From an uncultured Bacilli bacterium (GTDB lineage: Bacteria > Bacillota_I > Bacilli_A > RF39 > UBA660): DNA of 64,000 nucleotides. The stretch is from assembly GCA_934098525.1 (NCBI GenBank), contig CAKONZ010000001.1, positions 1-64,000 of the forward strand, in the 5' to 3' direction. Under the pieces are notes generated by a model. That model searched no databases. It had not been told where the DNA came from and saw only the letters and a list, made by a program, of their open reading frames with translations. The position numbers and the translations under genes were made by a program. This document shows positions 1 to 8,735 of the stretch, in pieces (position 1 is the first letter of the stretch; the number at the start of each line of letters is the position of its first letter).

Positions 1-71
1 ATAAGAAAAATACAGGTTGCTTTTGAGCAATTTTTAAAAAGACTTATGGGTATCACAAAAACAGGTCATAC

Positions 72-1187
72 TGGTATTCAGAAGAGATTCCTTTTGTTGA
101 GGCTGCTGAGATTGGTACAGAAAAGGTTATAAGAGATCATTCTACTATTGGTATTGTTGTTACTACTGATGGTTCAATAGGAGATTTTGAAAGAGGATCT
201 TATGTGGATGCAGAGGAAAAGATTGTTAATGAATTACATGAGATTAATAAACCTTTTATTGTTGTTTTAAATAGTAAACATCCAAATGATGATAGAACGG
301 TAGCTCTTGCTGATGAGTTAAGGGAAAAATATAGTGTTCCAGTTATGCCTATGGATGTACTTTCTATGAATGAAAAGGATGCTTGTGATATTCTTAGAGA
401 ATCATTATATGAATTTCCTATTATTGATATTAAAGTTAGAATGCCTGAATGGGTAGGAGTATTAAATAATGATCATTATATTAAGAAAACTTATATTGAA
501 AAGATCAAAGAAAGTGTTACAGAAGTTGATAAACTTAGAGATGTTGATTCAATATTGGGTCATTTTCAAGATTGTGAGTATATAAGTGGTGCTTATACTT
601 CTGATATTGATCCTTCTAAGGGTTCTGTTACATTAACTTTAGATGCTCCTGAGGATTTGTTTAATACGACTTTAAATGAAATGATAGATGTAGATATTTC
701 TAGTAAAGCTGGTTTGCTTTCTTTATTCCAAGATTATAAAGAGAGTAAGACTGAATATGAACAATTTAAGTCAGCTTTAAAAATGGTTAAAACAACTGGA
801 TACGGAGTTGCTAATCCAACATTAAAAGATATGAAACTTGATAAACCTGAAGTTATTAAACAAGGAAGTAGATATGGTATTAAATTAAAAGCTACAGCAC
901 CATCAATTCATATGATAAGAGTTGATGTTGAATCTACATTTGAACCTATTATAGGTAGTGAATTACAAAGTAAAGAACTTATTGATCATTTATTAAAGGG
1001 TAGTGATACTGATCCAAATAGTATTTGGTCTTCTGAAATATTTGGTAGAAGTTTAGATGTTATTGTACAAGAAGGAATTCAGTCGAAAATAGCTATGATG
1101 CCGGAAAATATAAGATATAAAATTCAACAAACAATGACTAAGATAGTAAATAAAGGATCAGGTAATTTGATAGCAATTGTTATATAA
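72..1187 (+). CDS. spoIVA: Stage IV sporulation protein A, C-terminal part (5' end broken or missing)
   Basis: SpoIVA is the ATPase that polymerises on the forespore and anchors the spore coat. From the in-frame TGG at 72 the reading matches the family: an EEIPF..AAEIGT stretch, then HSTIGIVVTTDGSIGD, KPFIVVLNS, a YEFPI segment, and a C-terminus ending in GSGNLIAIVI that resembles the conserved end of the B. subtilis protein. About 370 of the usual ~490 residues are visible. The Walker A half is absent. The same frame has a TGA at 24-26, and the bases before 72 do not translate into the conserved segment expected there in any frame. An internal ATG at 204 also exists but would discard matching residues. 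The gene ends at a bidirectional terminator. Identity is secure; whether it is intact is not. Confidence 0.85.
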   Translation, partial: WYSEEIPFVEAAEIGTEKVIRDHSTIGIVVTTDGSIGDFERGSYVDAEEKIVNELHEINKPFIVVLNSKHPNDDRTVALADELREKYSVPVMPMDVLSMNEKDACDILRESLYEFPIIDIKVRMPEWVGVLNNDHYIKKTYIEKIKESVTEVDKLRDVDSILGHFQDCEYISGAYTSDIDPSKGSVTLTLDAPEDLFNTTLNEMIDVDISSKAGLLSLFQDYKESKTEYEQFKSALKMVKTTGYGVANPTLKDMKLDKPEVIKQGSRYGIKLKATAPSIHMIRVDVESTFEPIIGSELQSKELIDHLLKGSDTDPNSIWSSEIFGRSLDVIVQEGIQSKIAMMPENIRYKIQQTMTKIVNKGSGNLIAIVI

Positions 1188-1188
1188 A

Positions 1189-1208
1189 AAAACCACATTA
1201 GTGGTTTT
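1189..1208. terminator. Bidirectional terminator, spoIVA / TasA-like gene
   Basis: The arms AAAACCAC and GTGGTTTT surround an ATTA loop, with A and T runs on the two sides. It lies between the convergent stop codons and so serves both genes. Confidence 0.8.
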
Positions 1209-1878
1209 ATTTTGTTATGTTTATTTTATCTCCATCATAGCCATATACATTTATTTTTAATTTAAATGTTTTTGATGATAGTTTTATATTTGTTGTATCG
1301 TCTGTTGTTGTACTTGTTATTTCATTACTAAAGTCATAATTGTCATCTATCCATATTCTTAATCTATAATTATGCGTTTCAGTACTATTGTCTAGATTAA
1401 AGCTATCTGAGAATATAAAATGATCTTTGCTATTCTCATCATTAGTTAGAGTTTCTTTGTTGAATGTTGGAAGAGAACTTATTAGAGTTGGCGCTAATAC
1501 TTGAGCTTCTTGATTAATTTCATCTTTTTTATCATTTACTCTTGTTAAATATAATTTTACAGCATCGTTTGGCAATGTATTATCACTTTCTTCTGTGAAG
1601 TATATATAATACGCTATTTTTGTTTTACCGGTAGCGTTACTTTCAATGCTAAATGGAAAATATTCTGGTTTTATTTTTCCTTCTTCATCTGTGATGCTGT
1701 CTTCTCCAGTTATATTTAGACTTTCATTACTTTCTATATATTTAAATGTGATTTTACCTGATCTTATGCTTTGTGTAGATTCAAAAGAAAATGTTGTTAC
1801 TGCATATGTGACACCAATTACTAGTGCTAGTAATATTGCAACTATTATTATTGGCTTTGGTATTTTATTTTCTTTCAT
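1207..1878 (-). CDS. TasA/camelysin-like secreted protein with SipW-type signal
   Basis: This is a small exported protein of about 223 residues. The start was set at the ATG preceded by AGGAGGAGTT; an in-frame ATG eight codons upstream has no ribosome site. A hydrophobic segment of about 20 residues near the N-terminus is followed by TYAVTTFSF, like the SipW-dependent signals of TasA and CalY proteins. The rest is polar and strand-rich. It ends with an RLRIW...FKLKINVYGYDG pattern that recurs in the N-terminal domain of the large LRR protein at 26996-29461, so the two share a domain. TasA relatives form matrix fibres; that role here is inference. No SipW signal peptidase is in the window. Confidence 0.6.
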   Translation of the reverse strand: MKENKIPKPIIIVAILLALVIGVTYAVTTFSFESTQSIRSGKITFKYIESNESLNITGEDSITDEEGKIKPEYFPFSIESNATGKTKIAYYIYFTEESDNTLPNDAVKLYLTRVNDKKDEINQEAQVLAPTLISSLPTFNKETLTNDENSKDHFIFSDSFNLDNSTETHNYRLRIWIDDNYDFSNEITSTTTDDTTNIKLSSKTFKLKINVYGYDGDKINITK

Positions 1879-1994
1879 AACTCCTCCTATTGTTTTATAC
1901 ATATATATAATATCATATTATTTTCTTATTTTTCAATATTATTTTTTTATTAGACAGTTTTTGGTATAAAATATGCAAAATTACTTAAAATTAC

Positions 1995-2023
1995 TTGATT
2001 TGTTTTAATATAAATGATAAATT
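1995..2023 (+). promoter_or_regulatory. Promoter of the HU gene
   Basis: TTGATT and TAAATT are separated by 17 bases, with a TG one base before the -10. A small hairpin (TAAGCA / TGCTTA, 2031-2048) follows in the leader ahead of the GGGAGG ribosome site. Confidence 0.5.
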
Positions 2024-2074
2024 ATATATGTAAGCATAGACTTGCTTATTAAAAACTACGGGAGGTATATTTTA

Positions 2075-2350
2075 ATGAAAAAAGTAGAATTAGTAGAAGC
2101 TGTTGCTGCTAAAGCTGGTTTAACAAAAGCTGATGCAGGAAGAGCATTAGATGCTACATTAGAAGCTATTACAGAAGCTTTAGTAAAAGGAGATAAAGTA
2201 CCACTAGTTGGTTTTGGAACATTTGCTGTTTCTGAAAGAGCTGCTAGAACAGGACGTAATCCTCAAACAGGAGCTGTTGTTAATATAGCTGCTAGAAAAG
2301 CTGTTTCATTTAAAGCTGGTGCTGCATTAAAAGATGTAGTTAATAAATAA
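2075..2350 (+). CDS. hup: DNA-binding protein HU
   Basis: HU is the histone-like nucleoid protein that binds and bends DNA as a dimer. The 91 residues start MKKVELVEAVAAKAGLTKAD and contain the conserved GFGTFAVSERAARTGRNPQTG beta-arm region, all at family length. The ATG at 2075 is preceded by GGGAGGTATATTTTA; an upstream in-frame start at 2042 would add 11 unrelated residues and was discarded. The gene is monocistronic, with its own promoter and a strong terminator immediately after the stop. Its codon choice (GCT, AAA, GAA) is that expected of a highly expressed gene. Confidence 0.97.
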   Translation: MKKVELVEAVAAKAGLTKADAGRALDATLEAITEALVKGDKVPLVGFGTFAVSERAARTGRNPQTGAVVNIAARKAVSFKAGAALKDVVNK

Positions 2351-2370
2351 AAAGCCTTTGGCTTTTTTTT
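2351..2370 (+). terminator. Terminator of HU gene
   Basis: AAAGCC and GGCTTT arms enclose a TTT loop and are followed by a run of T. Confidence 0.9.
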
Positions 2371-2373
2371 TAT

Positions 2374-2387
2374 TATAATGATATAAT
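2374..2387 (+). promoter_or_regulatory. Candidate -10 elements for cca-dnaD-nth
   Basis: Two overlapping-range TATAAT hexamers (2374-2379 and 2382-2387) lie between the HU terminator and the GGAGG of cca, which would give a very short leader. Confidence 0.45.
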
Positions 2388-2402
2388 TTATATGGAGGCT
2401 GT

Positions 2403-3503
2403 ATGGAAAAAATAGTTTATAATGTTTTGAAACTACTAGAAGATAATAATTTTGAGGCTTATATTGTTGGAGGATATGTTAGGGATTTTTTGCTTAATAA
2501 AAAAACAAAAGATATTGATATATGTACTAATGCTAGGCCTAAGGATATGATGAATTTATTTAATAATGAAAAGATAACAATTTTGGAATATGGAAATGTT
2601 ATTTTAGAAATAAATGATTATAAATTTGAAATTACTACTTTTAGAAAAGATATAACTTATAAAGATGCTAGAAAACCTGTAGAGATTTTATATATTGATA
2701 CTTTAGATGAGGATTTATTGAGAAGAGATTTTACTATTAATGCTATTTGTATGAATAAAGATGGTAAAATTATTGATAAATTAAATGGGATTAAAGATTT
2801 AAAGAAAAGATTAATTACTACTATTGGGGATCCTGATGAAAAATTTAAAGAAGATGCTCTTAGAATGATGAGAGCTATTAGATTTGCTAGTGTTTTAGAA
2901 TTTCTTATTGATGAAAAGGCTAAGAAAGCAATTAGGAATAATAGGGAATTACTTAGGGGACTTTCGTATGAAAGAAAAAAGGAAGAATTAAATAAAATAT
3001 TTGCTACTAAAAATAAAAAGTATGCTGTTTCTTTAATAAGAGAATTGGAACTTGAGGATGTATTAGAACTTGAAAATATAGATGTTATTACTAAAACTAA
3101 TCATATTATTGGTATTTGGGCAATGATTACCTCTAAGAATTATGCTTTTACTAAGGAAGAGAAGAAAACTATTAGTTTGATAAAAGAATTGTATGATAAA
3201 GACTTGTATAACTCTAAGGTTTTATATGAATATGGGATTTATCCAGTAGATATAGTGTGTGATATTAGGGGATTAAATAAAAAGAAAATATTTAAATTAT
3301 ATGATAGATTACCAATTAAAGATAGGAATGAGATAAATATTAGTCCTTTAGAGATATGCGATTTATTTGATTCTTTAGGAGGTTCTTTTATAAAAGATGT
3401 TTATGAAGATTTAGAAGATCAAATATTAACTTTTAAATTAAAGAATAAAAAAGAGGATATAAAAAGATATATAATAAAAAAATATGATATAATACATAAA
3501 TAG
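2403..3503 (+). CDS. cca: CCA tRNA nucleotidyltransferase
   Basis: This enzyme adds or repairs the 3' CCA end of tRNAs. The N-terminal nucleotidyltransferase core is clear: YIVGGYVRDFLLN near residue 20, then KDIDICTNARP carrying the DxD metal pair, and RRDFTINAIC with the conserved RRDFTxN motif near residue 110. The head-domain signature EDALRMMRAIRFAS is near residue 155. The length of 366 residues is short for the family, mainly because the C-terminal tail domain is reduced. Both tRNA genes in the window already encode CCA, which fits a repair role. It is the first gene of a cca-dnaD-nth group. Confidence 0.93.
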   Translation: MEKIVYNVLKLLEDNNFEAYIVGGYVRDFLLNKKTKDIDICTNARPKDMMNLFNNEKITILEYGNVILEINDYKFEITTFRKDITYKDARKPVEILYIDTLDEDLLRRDFTINAICMNKDGKIIDKLNGIKDLKKRLITTIGDPDEKFKEDALRMMRAIRFASVLEFLIDEKAKKAIRNNRELLRGLSYERKKEELNKIFATKNKKYAVSLIRELELEDVLELENIDVITKTNHIIGIWAMITSKNYAFTKEEKKTISLIKELYDKDLYNSKVLYEYGIYPVDIVCDIRGLNKKKIFKLYDRLPIKDRNEINISPLEICDLFDSLGGSFIKDVYEDLEDQILTFKLKNKKEDIKRYIIKKYDIIHK

Positions 3504-3513
3504 GTGGTAGAGT

Positions 3514-4158
3514 ATGAAAAGCAATAATGTTTTGAATTTGATTAAGAATAATAATATAGTTATTCCAAGTGTTTTACTTATGAATAGGAAAAAATTAGAT
3601 ATAAGTGAAAAAGAGTTATTGTTTTTAGCGTATTTAATGGGTTTTGAAGATGTTATTTGCTTTGATATAGAGGGTTTTTCTAGAAAACTTGGTTATGAGA
3701 TTAATGATATAATGGAGATTATGTCTTCTTTAGAAGAAAAGAATTTGATTAGTATGATTACTAAGAAGGAAAATAGTGTTATTAGAGAATATATTTTATT
3801 AGATAATTTATATAAAAAACTAACTTCTTTTGTTGTTGAGGTTGAAGCTAATAATGAAGTAGGTGATTCTTCAATGTTTTCTAAGATAGAAGAGGAGTTT
3901 GGAAGAGTGCTTTCTCCTATAGAATATGAAACTATAAAACAATGGTTAGATTCTAATATTAGTGAGGAACTTATTTATGAGGCTTTAAAAGAGGCTGTTT
4001 TAAATGGTGTTTATAATATTAAGTATATTGATAAGATTTTGTATGAATGGAGTAAGAAAGGGTATAAGAAAGCTTCAGATATAAGAAAAAATAAGGTTAG
4101 TGTTAAAGAAGAAAATATAGAATTATTTGATTATGATTGGTTGGATGATAATGAGTAA
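3514..4158 (+). CDS. dnaD: DnaD-type replication initiation protein
   Basis: DnaD is a Gram-positive primosome component that remodels the origin and helps load the helicase. The 214 residues show the two-part layout: an N-terminal winged-helix segment (about 20-100, ISEKELLFLAYLMGFED) and a C-terminal DnaD domain (about 120-190) with EEEFGRVLSPIEYETIKQW and IYEALKEAVLNGVYNIKYIDKIL. A ribosome site AGGTGG precedes the ATG. It lies 10 bases after cca and overlaps nth by 8 bases; the dnaD-nth order is the same as in Bacillus. Confidence 0.92.
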   Translation: MKSNNVLNLIKNNNIVIPSVLLMNRKKLDISEKELLFLAYLMGFEDVICFDIEGFSRKLGYEINDIMEIMSSLEEKNLISMITKKENSVIREYILLDNLYKKLTSFVVEVEANNEVGDSSMFSKIEEEFGRVLSPIEYETIKQWLDSNISEELIYEALKEAVLNGVYNIKYIDKILYEWSKKGYKKASDIRKNKVSVKEENIELFDYDWLDDNE

Positions 4159-4774
4159 TATTGATGTGGTTTTAAACTATTTTGATGAGTTGTTTTTAAA
4201 TCCTAAGTGTGAACTTAATTATTCCAAAGATTATGAATTATTAATTGCTGTTATGCTTAGTGCACAAACTACTGATAAAAGAGTTAATAAGGTTACAAAG
4301 ATATTATTTGATAGATATTCTGATTTGAAGAGCTTAAAAGAGGCTGATATAGAGGATATAAAGAAAATAGTTAGGGAACTTGGTAGTTATACTAAAAAGG
4401 CTAGTGCAGTTATTGAAATAGCAAGAATATTAGATGAAAAATATGGTGGAATTGTTCCTATGGATAGAACTTCTCTTGAATCTTTACCTATGGTTGGAAG
4501 AAAAACATGTAATGTTGTTTTATCAGAATATTTTAATATTCCTAATATTGCTGTTGATACACATGTTGATAGAGTTTCTAAAAGATTGGGTTTTGCAAAG
4601 GAAAATGATAATGTTTTGGTTGTTGAGAAGAAGTTGAAACGTTTGATACCAAAGGATTGTTGGAATAAGGCTCATTTACAGTTTGTTTTATTTGGAAGAT
4701 ATCATTGTATGGCAAAAAAACCACTTTGTGATAATTGTAAACTTAGTAATATATGCAAAATGAAGAAGCATTAG
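4151..4774 (+). CDS. nth: Endonuclease III (DNA glycosylase/AP lyase)
   Basis: The enzyme removes oxidised pyrimidines and cuts the resulting abasic site. The helix-hairpin-helix LPMVGRKTCN carries the catalytic lysine, and VDTHVDRVSKRLG carries the catalytic aspartate. The C-terminus has the C-x6-C-x2-C-x5-C cluster for a 4Fe-4S centre. The start was taken at the ATG overlapping the end of dnaD, giving about 207 residues, the usual length; an upstream start at 4127 would add residues of poor similarity. It ends in a terminator shared with the convergent cohesin-like gene. Confidence 0.95.
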   Translation: MSNIDVVLNYFDELFLNPKCELNYSKDYELLIAVMLSAQTTDKRVNKVTKILFDRYSDLKSLKEADIEDIKKIVRELGSYTKKASAVIEIARILDEKYGGIVPMDRTSLESLPMVGRKTCNVVLSEYFNIPNIAVDTHVDRVSKRLGFAKENDNVLVVEKKLKRLIPKDCWNKAHLQFVLFGRYHCMAKKPLCDNCKLSNICKMKKH

Positions 4775-4788
4775 TGTTAATGCTTCTT
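4763..4788. terminator. Bidirectional terminator, nth / cohesin-like gene
   Basis: AAGAAGCATTA and TAATGCTTCTT form an 11-bp stem with a GTGT loop. Both stop codons lie inside the structure. Confidence 0.85.
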
Positions 4789-6222
4789 TTTATTTTTGAT
4801 TATTTCAGTTTCTACAGTTTTGTCTTCTAAAATGTTGTATTGTTTTATAGTTTTTTCTATATTTTCATTAGTGTTATTTTCATCTTTTATTTCTTTTGAT
4901 TTTGGTTTTCTTTTTTTATTCTTTTTAAATAATGTAATTATTAGTACAAATGATGTAAAGATTAATATCCCTGATAGTAGCATGATGATGTTATTTGAAT
5001 CATTTATTTTTTCTTCATAATATTTTAGTTCACTGTCGTTGTATTTTTGTAAAGTATTTTCTGTTTCTTCATATCTGTACCATGATTCTTCGCCGGTTTC
5101 TATATTTTTTCCGTATATATATGAGTATATAGAAGATGCTGATATTTTATAAGCAGTTGTTTCTTTTTCATTTATTTTTATTGTTGTTTTAATAAAGTTA
5201 TCAGGTATAGATAGAGCAGTAGTTGGTATTATTGAGTTTGTTTTTGCTATTATTAGTATATATGGATAGTATTTATTATTTGTATCATCATATATAAATA
5301 ATGCTATTTTACTATTTTTATCTTTAAGTCCTACTAATATATTTTTGGTCTTTTCATTATAAAATGCTGGTATTGTAATATTATTTATTTTTATCTCTTT
5401 TTCTATAAAATTATCTGGTTTTTCTAATGATGATTTTCTTTTTACAACTGAGTATTCTTCATTATTTATTGTTACTTTTATAGGATTTTCATCTTTTACT
5501 ATAGCTTTTATTATATATGTTTTAGTAGTTCCTTTTTCAGATGTAACTTTTATTTCTATTTTGTTTTCACCTTCAGTAAGGTTGATTTCTCCAATTCCTT
5601 CAATTTTTGCTTTGTTATCTTCTGCTTCAGCATTGATTTTTATTTTTTCAATGTTAGAGTCAAGGTTTATTGTATATTCTGTTTTATCTTTACTGAACTC
5701 TGGTGTTAATTTTTGTCCTTCTATTGATAGGGATTTTAAATTATTATTTGTAGAATAATTGTATTGACCAGAATTATTACCTGAGCTATTATTTCCAGAA
5801 TTAGAATTGTTTGGTTTAGATGGACTAACTCCTGTAATTGTTACTGGATCTACTGATGTTGAAATTTGTTCTTCACTAACAAAATCACGTATTGCATATG
5901 ATTTAGCAGATACTTGAGATGATCCTGTTGCAATTACTTTAAATGTATAGGTTCTTTTTAATTGTGTAGTTGATGAATCACTTGCTACGTCTATAACATT
6001 TAAATCACCGCTTATGAGTTTTAATTTTGAACTATCATATGTCAATGTGTATTCACATGTTCCAATAGCAGAGGAACTTTTACAATATACAGTTACTGTT
6101 GTATTGTTACCAACGGTAACATTTTTATTTGATGCATATATATCTATTGTTCCGTTTGCAGCATTAACTTTTAATGTAGGAAGCATTAAAAGCGCTAATA
6201 ATAAATATTTTATTTTTTTCAT
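4777..6222 (-). CDS. Membrane-anchored cohesin-like surface protein
   Basis: The 481-residue protein begins with a signal peptide (about 1-21, ending VNA). A cohesin-like beta domain follows (about 24-131): VTVGNNTTVTVYCKS, CEYTLTYDSSKLKLISGD and a final VDPVTITG strand follow the cohesin pattern of a VGD-type start, TLxYDxxxL and a terminal VTI strand. After an Asn/Ser/Gly linker comes a cadherin-like beta-sandwich (about 160-245: LKSLSIEGQKLTPEFSKDKTEYTI). A less clear region leads to one membrane helix (about 413-434) and a lysine-rich cytoplasmic tail. It starts 11 bases after the dockerin gene, with AGGGAGA as ribosome site, so the two are co-transcribed. I infer that it docks that enzyme at the membrane. 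The cohesin assignment is by pattern only. Confidence 0.7.
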   Translation of the reverse strand: MKKIKYLLLALLMLPTLKVNAANGTIDIYASNKNVTVGNNTTVTVYCKSSSAIGTCEYTLTYDSSKLKLISGDLNVIDVASDSSTTQLKRTYTFKVIATGSSQVSAKSYAIRDFVSEEQISTSVDPVTITGVSPSKPNNSNSGNNSSGNNSGQYNYSTNNNLKSLSIEGQKLTPEFSKDKTEYTINLDSNIEKIKINAEAEDNKAKIEGIGEINLTEGENKIEIKVTSEKGTTKTYIIKAIVKDENPIKVTINNEEYSVVKRKSSLEKPDNFIEKEIKINNITIPAFYNEKTKNILVGLKDKNSKIALFIYDDTNNKYYPYILIIAKTNSIIPTTALSIPDNFIKTTIKINEKETTAYKISASSIYSYIYGKNIETGEESWYRYEETENTLQKYNDSELKYYEEKINDSNNIIMLLSGILIFTSFVLIITLFKKNKKRKPKSKEIKDENNTNENIEKTIKQYNILEDKTVETEIIKNKKKH

Positions 6223-6233
6223 ATATTTCTCCC

Positions 6234-8441
6234 TTATTTAATCCTTGTATAACCTAAAATATGTTTTTGAATTTTTAATAAATCTAGTGAATCTATTTTG
6301 TCATCATAACTTACATCTGCTGCTACTTTATATTCATTGGTTAGAGTTGTATATTTTAATATGTGTTTTTGTACTCTAAGTAAATCTATACTATTGATGC
6401 TTCCGTCACCATTTATGTCACCTTTAATTGCTATTACATATGTTTTGGTTATATTATTACTTGTAATTACAAGTTTATCTCCTGTTGCTAATTTTGTATT
6501 TTTTTCATCATCATTTCTACTTGTTATTTTTGCTTTTGCAGTTGCATCAGCTTTTAATACTTCACTAATTATTGTACTAGGTAATGTATCTACTGATATA
6601 CCTGTTATGTATTCACCACTAATTTTTACTGGTATTTTTTCTATTATTTGATCTGGTGTTAATTTGTCTTCAGATGTTTGTTTAGTTTTTATTATATTTA
6701 TTGTATATGTTTTGTTTGATCCTGTTTGTGATGTTACTACTATATTTACTTTTGTTTCTTCATCTTTAATAGTTATTTCTTTATCATAAGATAGGGTAGA
6801 TGTAGATACTTTTGCTTTTGCTGAAATGCTTAATTTTGTTGTATCACTTGGTATGAAGTATTCGTATGTTAAGACATCACTATCAAATCCTGGTAAAAAC
6901 GTATTATTAATTTTTATTTCTGAAAGATCATTATTTGTATTTCCGATAGGTGGATGCATAGTGTATGCTTCAGGCATGTTGTTATATACTGGTATTGTAA
7001 AGACATATGGTGTATTTAATAATGAAAGTTCTGAATATGAAGTATATGTTGATAATGATTCAGAGGCTGGGGCTATAATGTTAGTCATATATTGATTTGT
7101 ATATGATGTATAAACATTGTTTGGACCGGTGTTGAATTTTTGATAATACATTGTGTTTTGGCCTTTATTTATGTATGCGTTTGCAATGAATCTAGCACCA
7201 TATATTATTGCATCTTTTCTTGTTTTCCATGGAACGCCATAATATGAATCTACATATCCTGCCGCTACGGCTAAACCTCTTGCTACAGCACTGTTTGTTA
7301 CATTATCTTGATATGCTCCAATATTGTAATAATTATAGAACCCTTTCAATGATTTTCCACCATATGTTAAAGAAGAATTTCCGCTTACAGCATCATATGA
7401 TTCATTTGATCCACCTTCTTGTTTTACTCTTGTAGCTAAGTGAACTGGACTAATGTTGTAATTGTTTGCGGCTTCCATAAAATATCCTATATATTCATCA
7501 GAAGATAAATAAGAAGAATTAAAAATCGATTTTACAACTTCTTTAGTATGGTTGTTTTTATCATAACCAAGGTTTTCAAATACAAATATATTTTTTTCGT
7601 TTAAGTAATTTCTTGGGTCTAGATAGAAGGCTACAACAGGGGATGAAGCTCTATACCAATTAGGATTTTCTACAATAGTGTTTGATAGTCTATAGTTATC
7701 TACATTAGTTTGAATATAATTTTTTCCTGTTTCATTATTTACAGCTTCATTAAAATCCTTATTAGTTTTTTCTGCTTTAAATACCCAGTTAGGATATTTT
7801 TTATGTAAACTAGTAAGCATTGGCCAATAACTTTCAGGAAAACCAGCATTTTTTAATATTTTATAATATTCAGTATCAGTAGCAGTTACATTTTGATATT
7901 CATCGACAAAGTTTCCACATACATATCCTGATTTGTTACCGTAATAAGTTATTTTATACCATCCTTTTGAACAATTAGTAGTATTAGTAGTTTTTTGTTC
8001 AATTGTAACATCTGTACCTAAATATATTATTTCAATTTTAGATCCATAGGGGGCATTTCTTACTGTAGCATAGTTTTCACTTATTCTTGCAGACCAACTT
8101 GTAGTAGTGTAGTAGTTACCTTTGTTATCTACAGTTGAATCAGTTTTTACACTTACTAGGTCACTACAGATATAGCCAATTTTACCATTGTATGTTAATT
8201 GATACCAACCACCACTACAATTTTTACCACTATGTTTTATATTGTTATTTAATGTAATACTTGCTTTATATGATAAGACACCAATTTTTTGATAATCTGT
8301 TCCTGGACCGCTTCTAACATTAACTCCTTCTGGGTCTGTAATAGTAGCAATGTATGTATCCGCTAAAGCATTTATTATATTAAATGAAAAAGTATTAATA
8401 GTAATTGTAAGTAATAATAATATTTTAATTATCTTCTTCAT
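6234..8441 (-). CDS. Dockerin-bearing N-acetylglucosaminidase with SH3b domains
   Basis: This secreted wall hydrolase has about 735 residues. After a signal peptide (about 1-27, ending NALA) come two SH3b domains (about 30-95, with GVNVRSGPGTDYQKIG, and about 110-185), a glucosaminidase domain (about 190-480; FYLDPRNYL, YFMEAANNYNISPVHLATRVKQEGG with the likely catalytic Glu), a cadherin-like sandwich (about 505-590) and a C-terminal type I dockerin. The dockerin has two calcium loops, GDINGDGSINSIDLL and ADVSYDDKIDSLDLL, each followed by an xxQKHIL helix. The ATG at 8441 sits 5 bases after AAGGAG; a GTG six bases upstream touches the ribosome site. First gene of the two-gene unit with the cohesin-like protein. 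Confidence 0.88.
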   Translation of the reverse strand: MKKIIKILLLLTITINTFSFNIINALADTYIATITDPEGVNVRSGPGTDYQKIGVLSYKASITLNNNIKHSGKNCSGGWYQLTYNGKIGYICSDLVSVKTDSTVDNKGNYYTTTSWSARISENYATVRNAPYGSKIEIIYLGTDVTIEQKTTNTTNCSKGWYKITYYGNKSGYVCGNFVDEYQNVTATDTEYYKILKNAGFPESYWPMLTSLHKKYPNWVFKAEKTNKDFNEAVNNETGKNYIQTNVDNYRLSNTIVENPNWYRASSPVVAFYLDPRNYLNEKNIFVFENLGYDKNNHTKEVVKSIFNSSYLSSDEYIGYFMEAANNYNISPVHLATRVKQEGGSNESYDAVSGNSSLTYGGKSLKGFYNYYNIGAYQDNVTNSAVARGLAVAAGYVDSYYGVPWKTRKDAIIYGARFIANAYINKGQNTMYYQKFNTGPNNVYTSYTNQYMTNIIAPASESLSTYTSYSELSLLNTPYVFTIPVYNNMPEAYTMHPPIGNTNNDLSEIKINNTFLPGFDSDVLTYEYFIPSDTTKLSISAKAKVSTSTLSYDKEITIKDEETKVNIVVTSQTGSNKTYTINIIKTKQTSEDKLTPDQIIEKIPVKISGEYITGISVDTLPSTIISEVLKADATAKAKITSRNDDEKNTKLATGDKLVITSNNITKTYVIAIKGDINGDGSINSIDLLRVQKHILKYTTLTNEYKVAADVSYDDKIDSLDLLKIQKHILGYTRIK

Positions 8442-8578
8442 AGGCACTCCTTATTTTCAAATATAATTATATCAAATTTAAGGAATACTTTATATAGTAA
8501 TATATGGTAATTGTGCATTTTTTACATTAATTTGTCATATTATATATTGATGAAATTTTTATAAATATTAAAAATTAC

Positions 8579-8607
8579 TTGTAATGATAAAAAAAACATG
8601 TTACAAT
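8579..8607 (+). promoter_or_regulatory. Promoter of tRNA-Cys
   Basis: TTGTAA and TACAAT are separated by 17 bases, with an extended TG one base before the -10. Confidence 0.7.
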
Positions 8608-8618
8608 CTATGTGTTAT

Positions 8619-8692
8619 GGGGCTATAGCCAAGCGGTAAGGCATGGGTCTGCAAAACCTTGAGCACCGGTTCAAATCCGGTTAGCCCCTCCA
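8619..8692 (+). tRNA. tRNA-Cys (GCA)
   Basis: The seven-pair acceptor stem GGGGCTA / TAGCCCC, a TTCAAAT T-loop, a discriminator T and an encoded CCA are present. The anticodon loop CTGCAAA gives anticodon GCA. A discriminator U is typical of tRNA-Cys. The length is 74 bases. Confidence 0.97.
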
Positions 8693-8701
8693 GTTGAAAT
8701 T

Positions 8702-8735
8702 AACTTACGGACTTAAGAGTTTGTAAGTTTTTTAT
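8702..8735 (+). terminator. Terminator after tRNA-Cys
   Basis: AACTTAC (8702-8708) pairs with GTAAGTT (8723-8729), followed by T-rich sequence. Confidence 0.6.

Noticed and set aside
1646..1969. Plus-strand open frame over the TasA-like gene
   Set aside because: It is the complement of a gene with a good ribosome site and signal peptide, and its translation is featureless and hydrophobic.
8665..8692. Attachment site for an integrated element at the 3' end of tRNA-Cys
   Set aside because: I could not find a second copy of the tRNA 3' end in the following sequence by eye, and no integrase is present.
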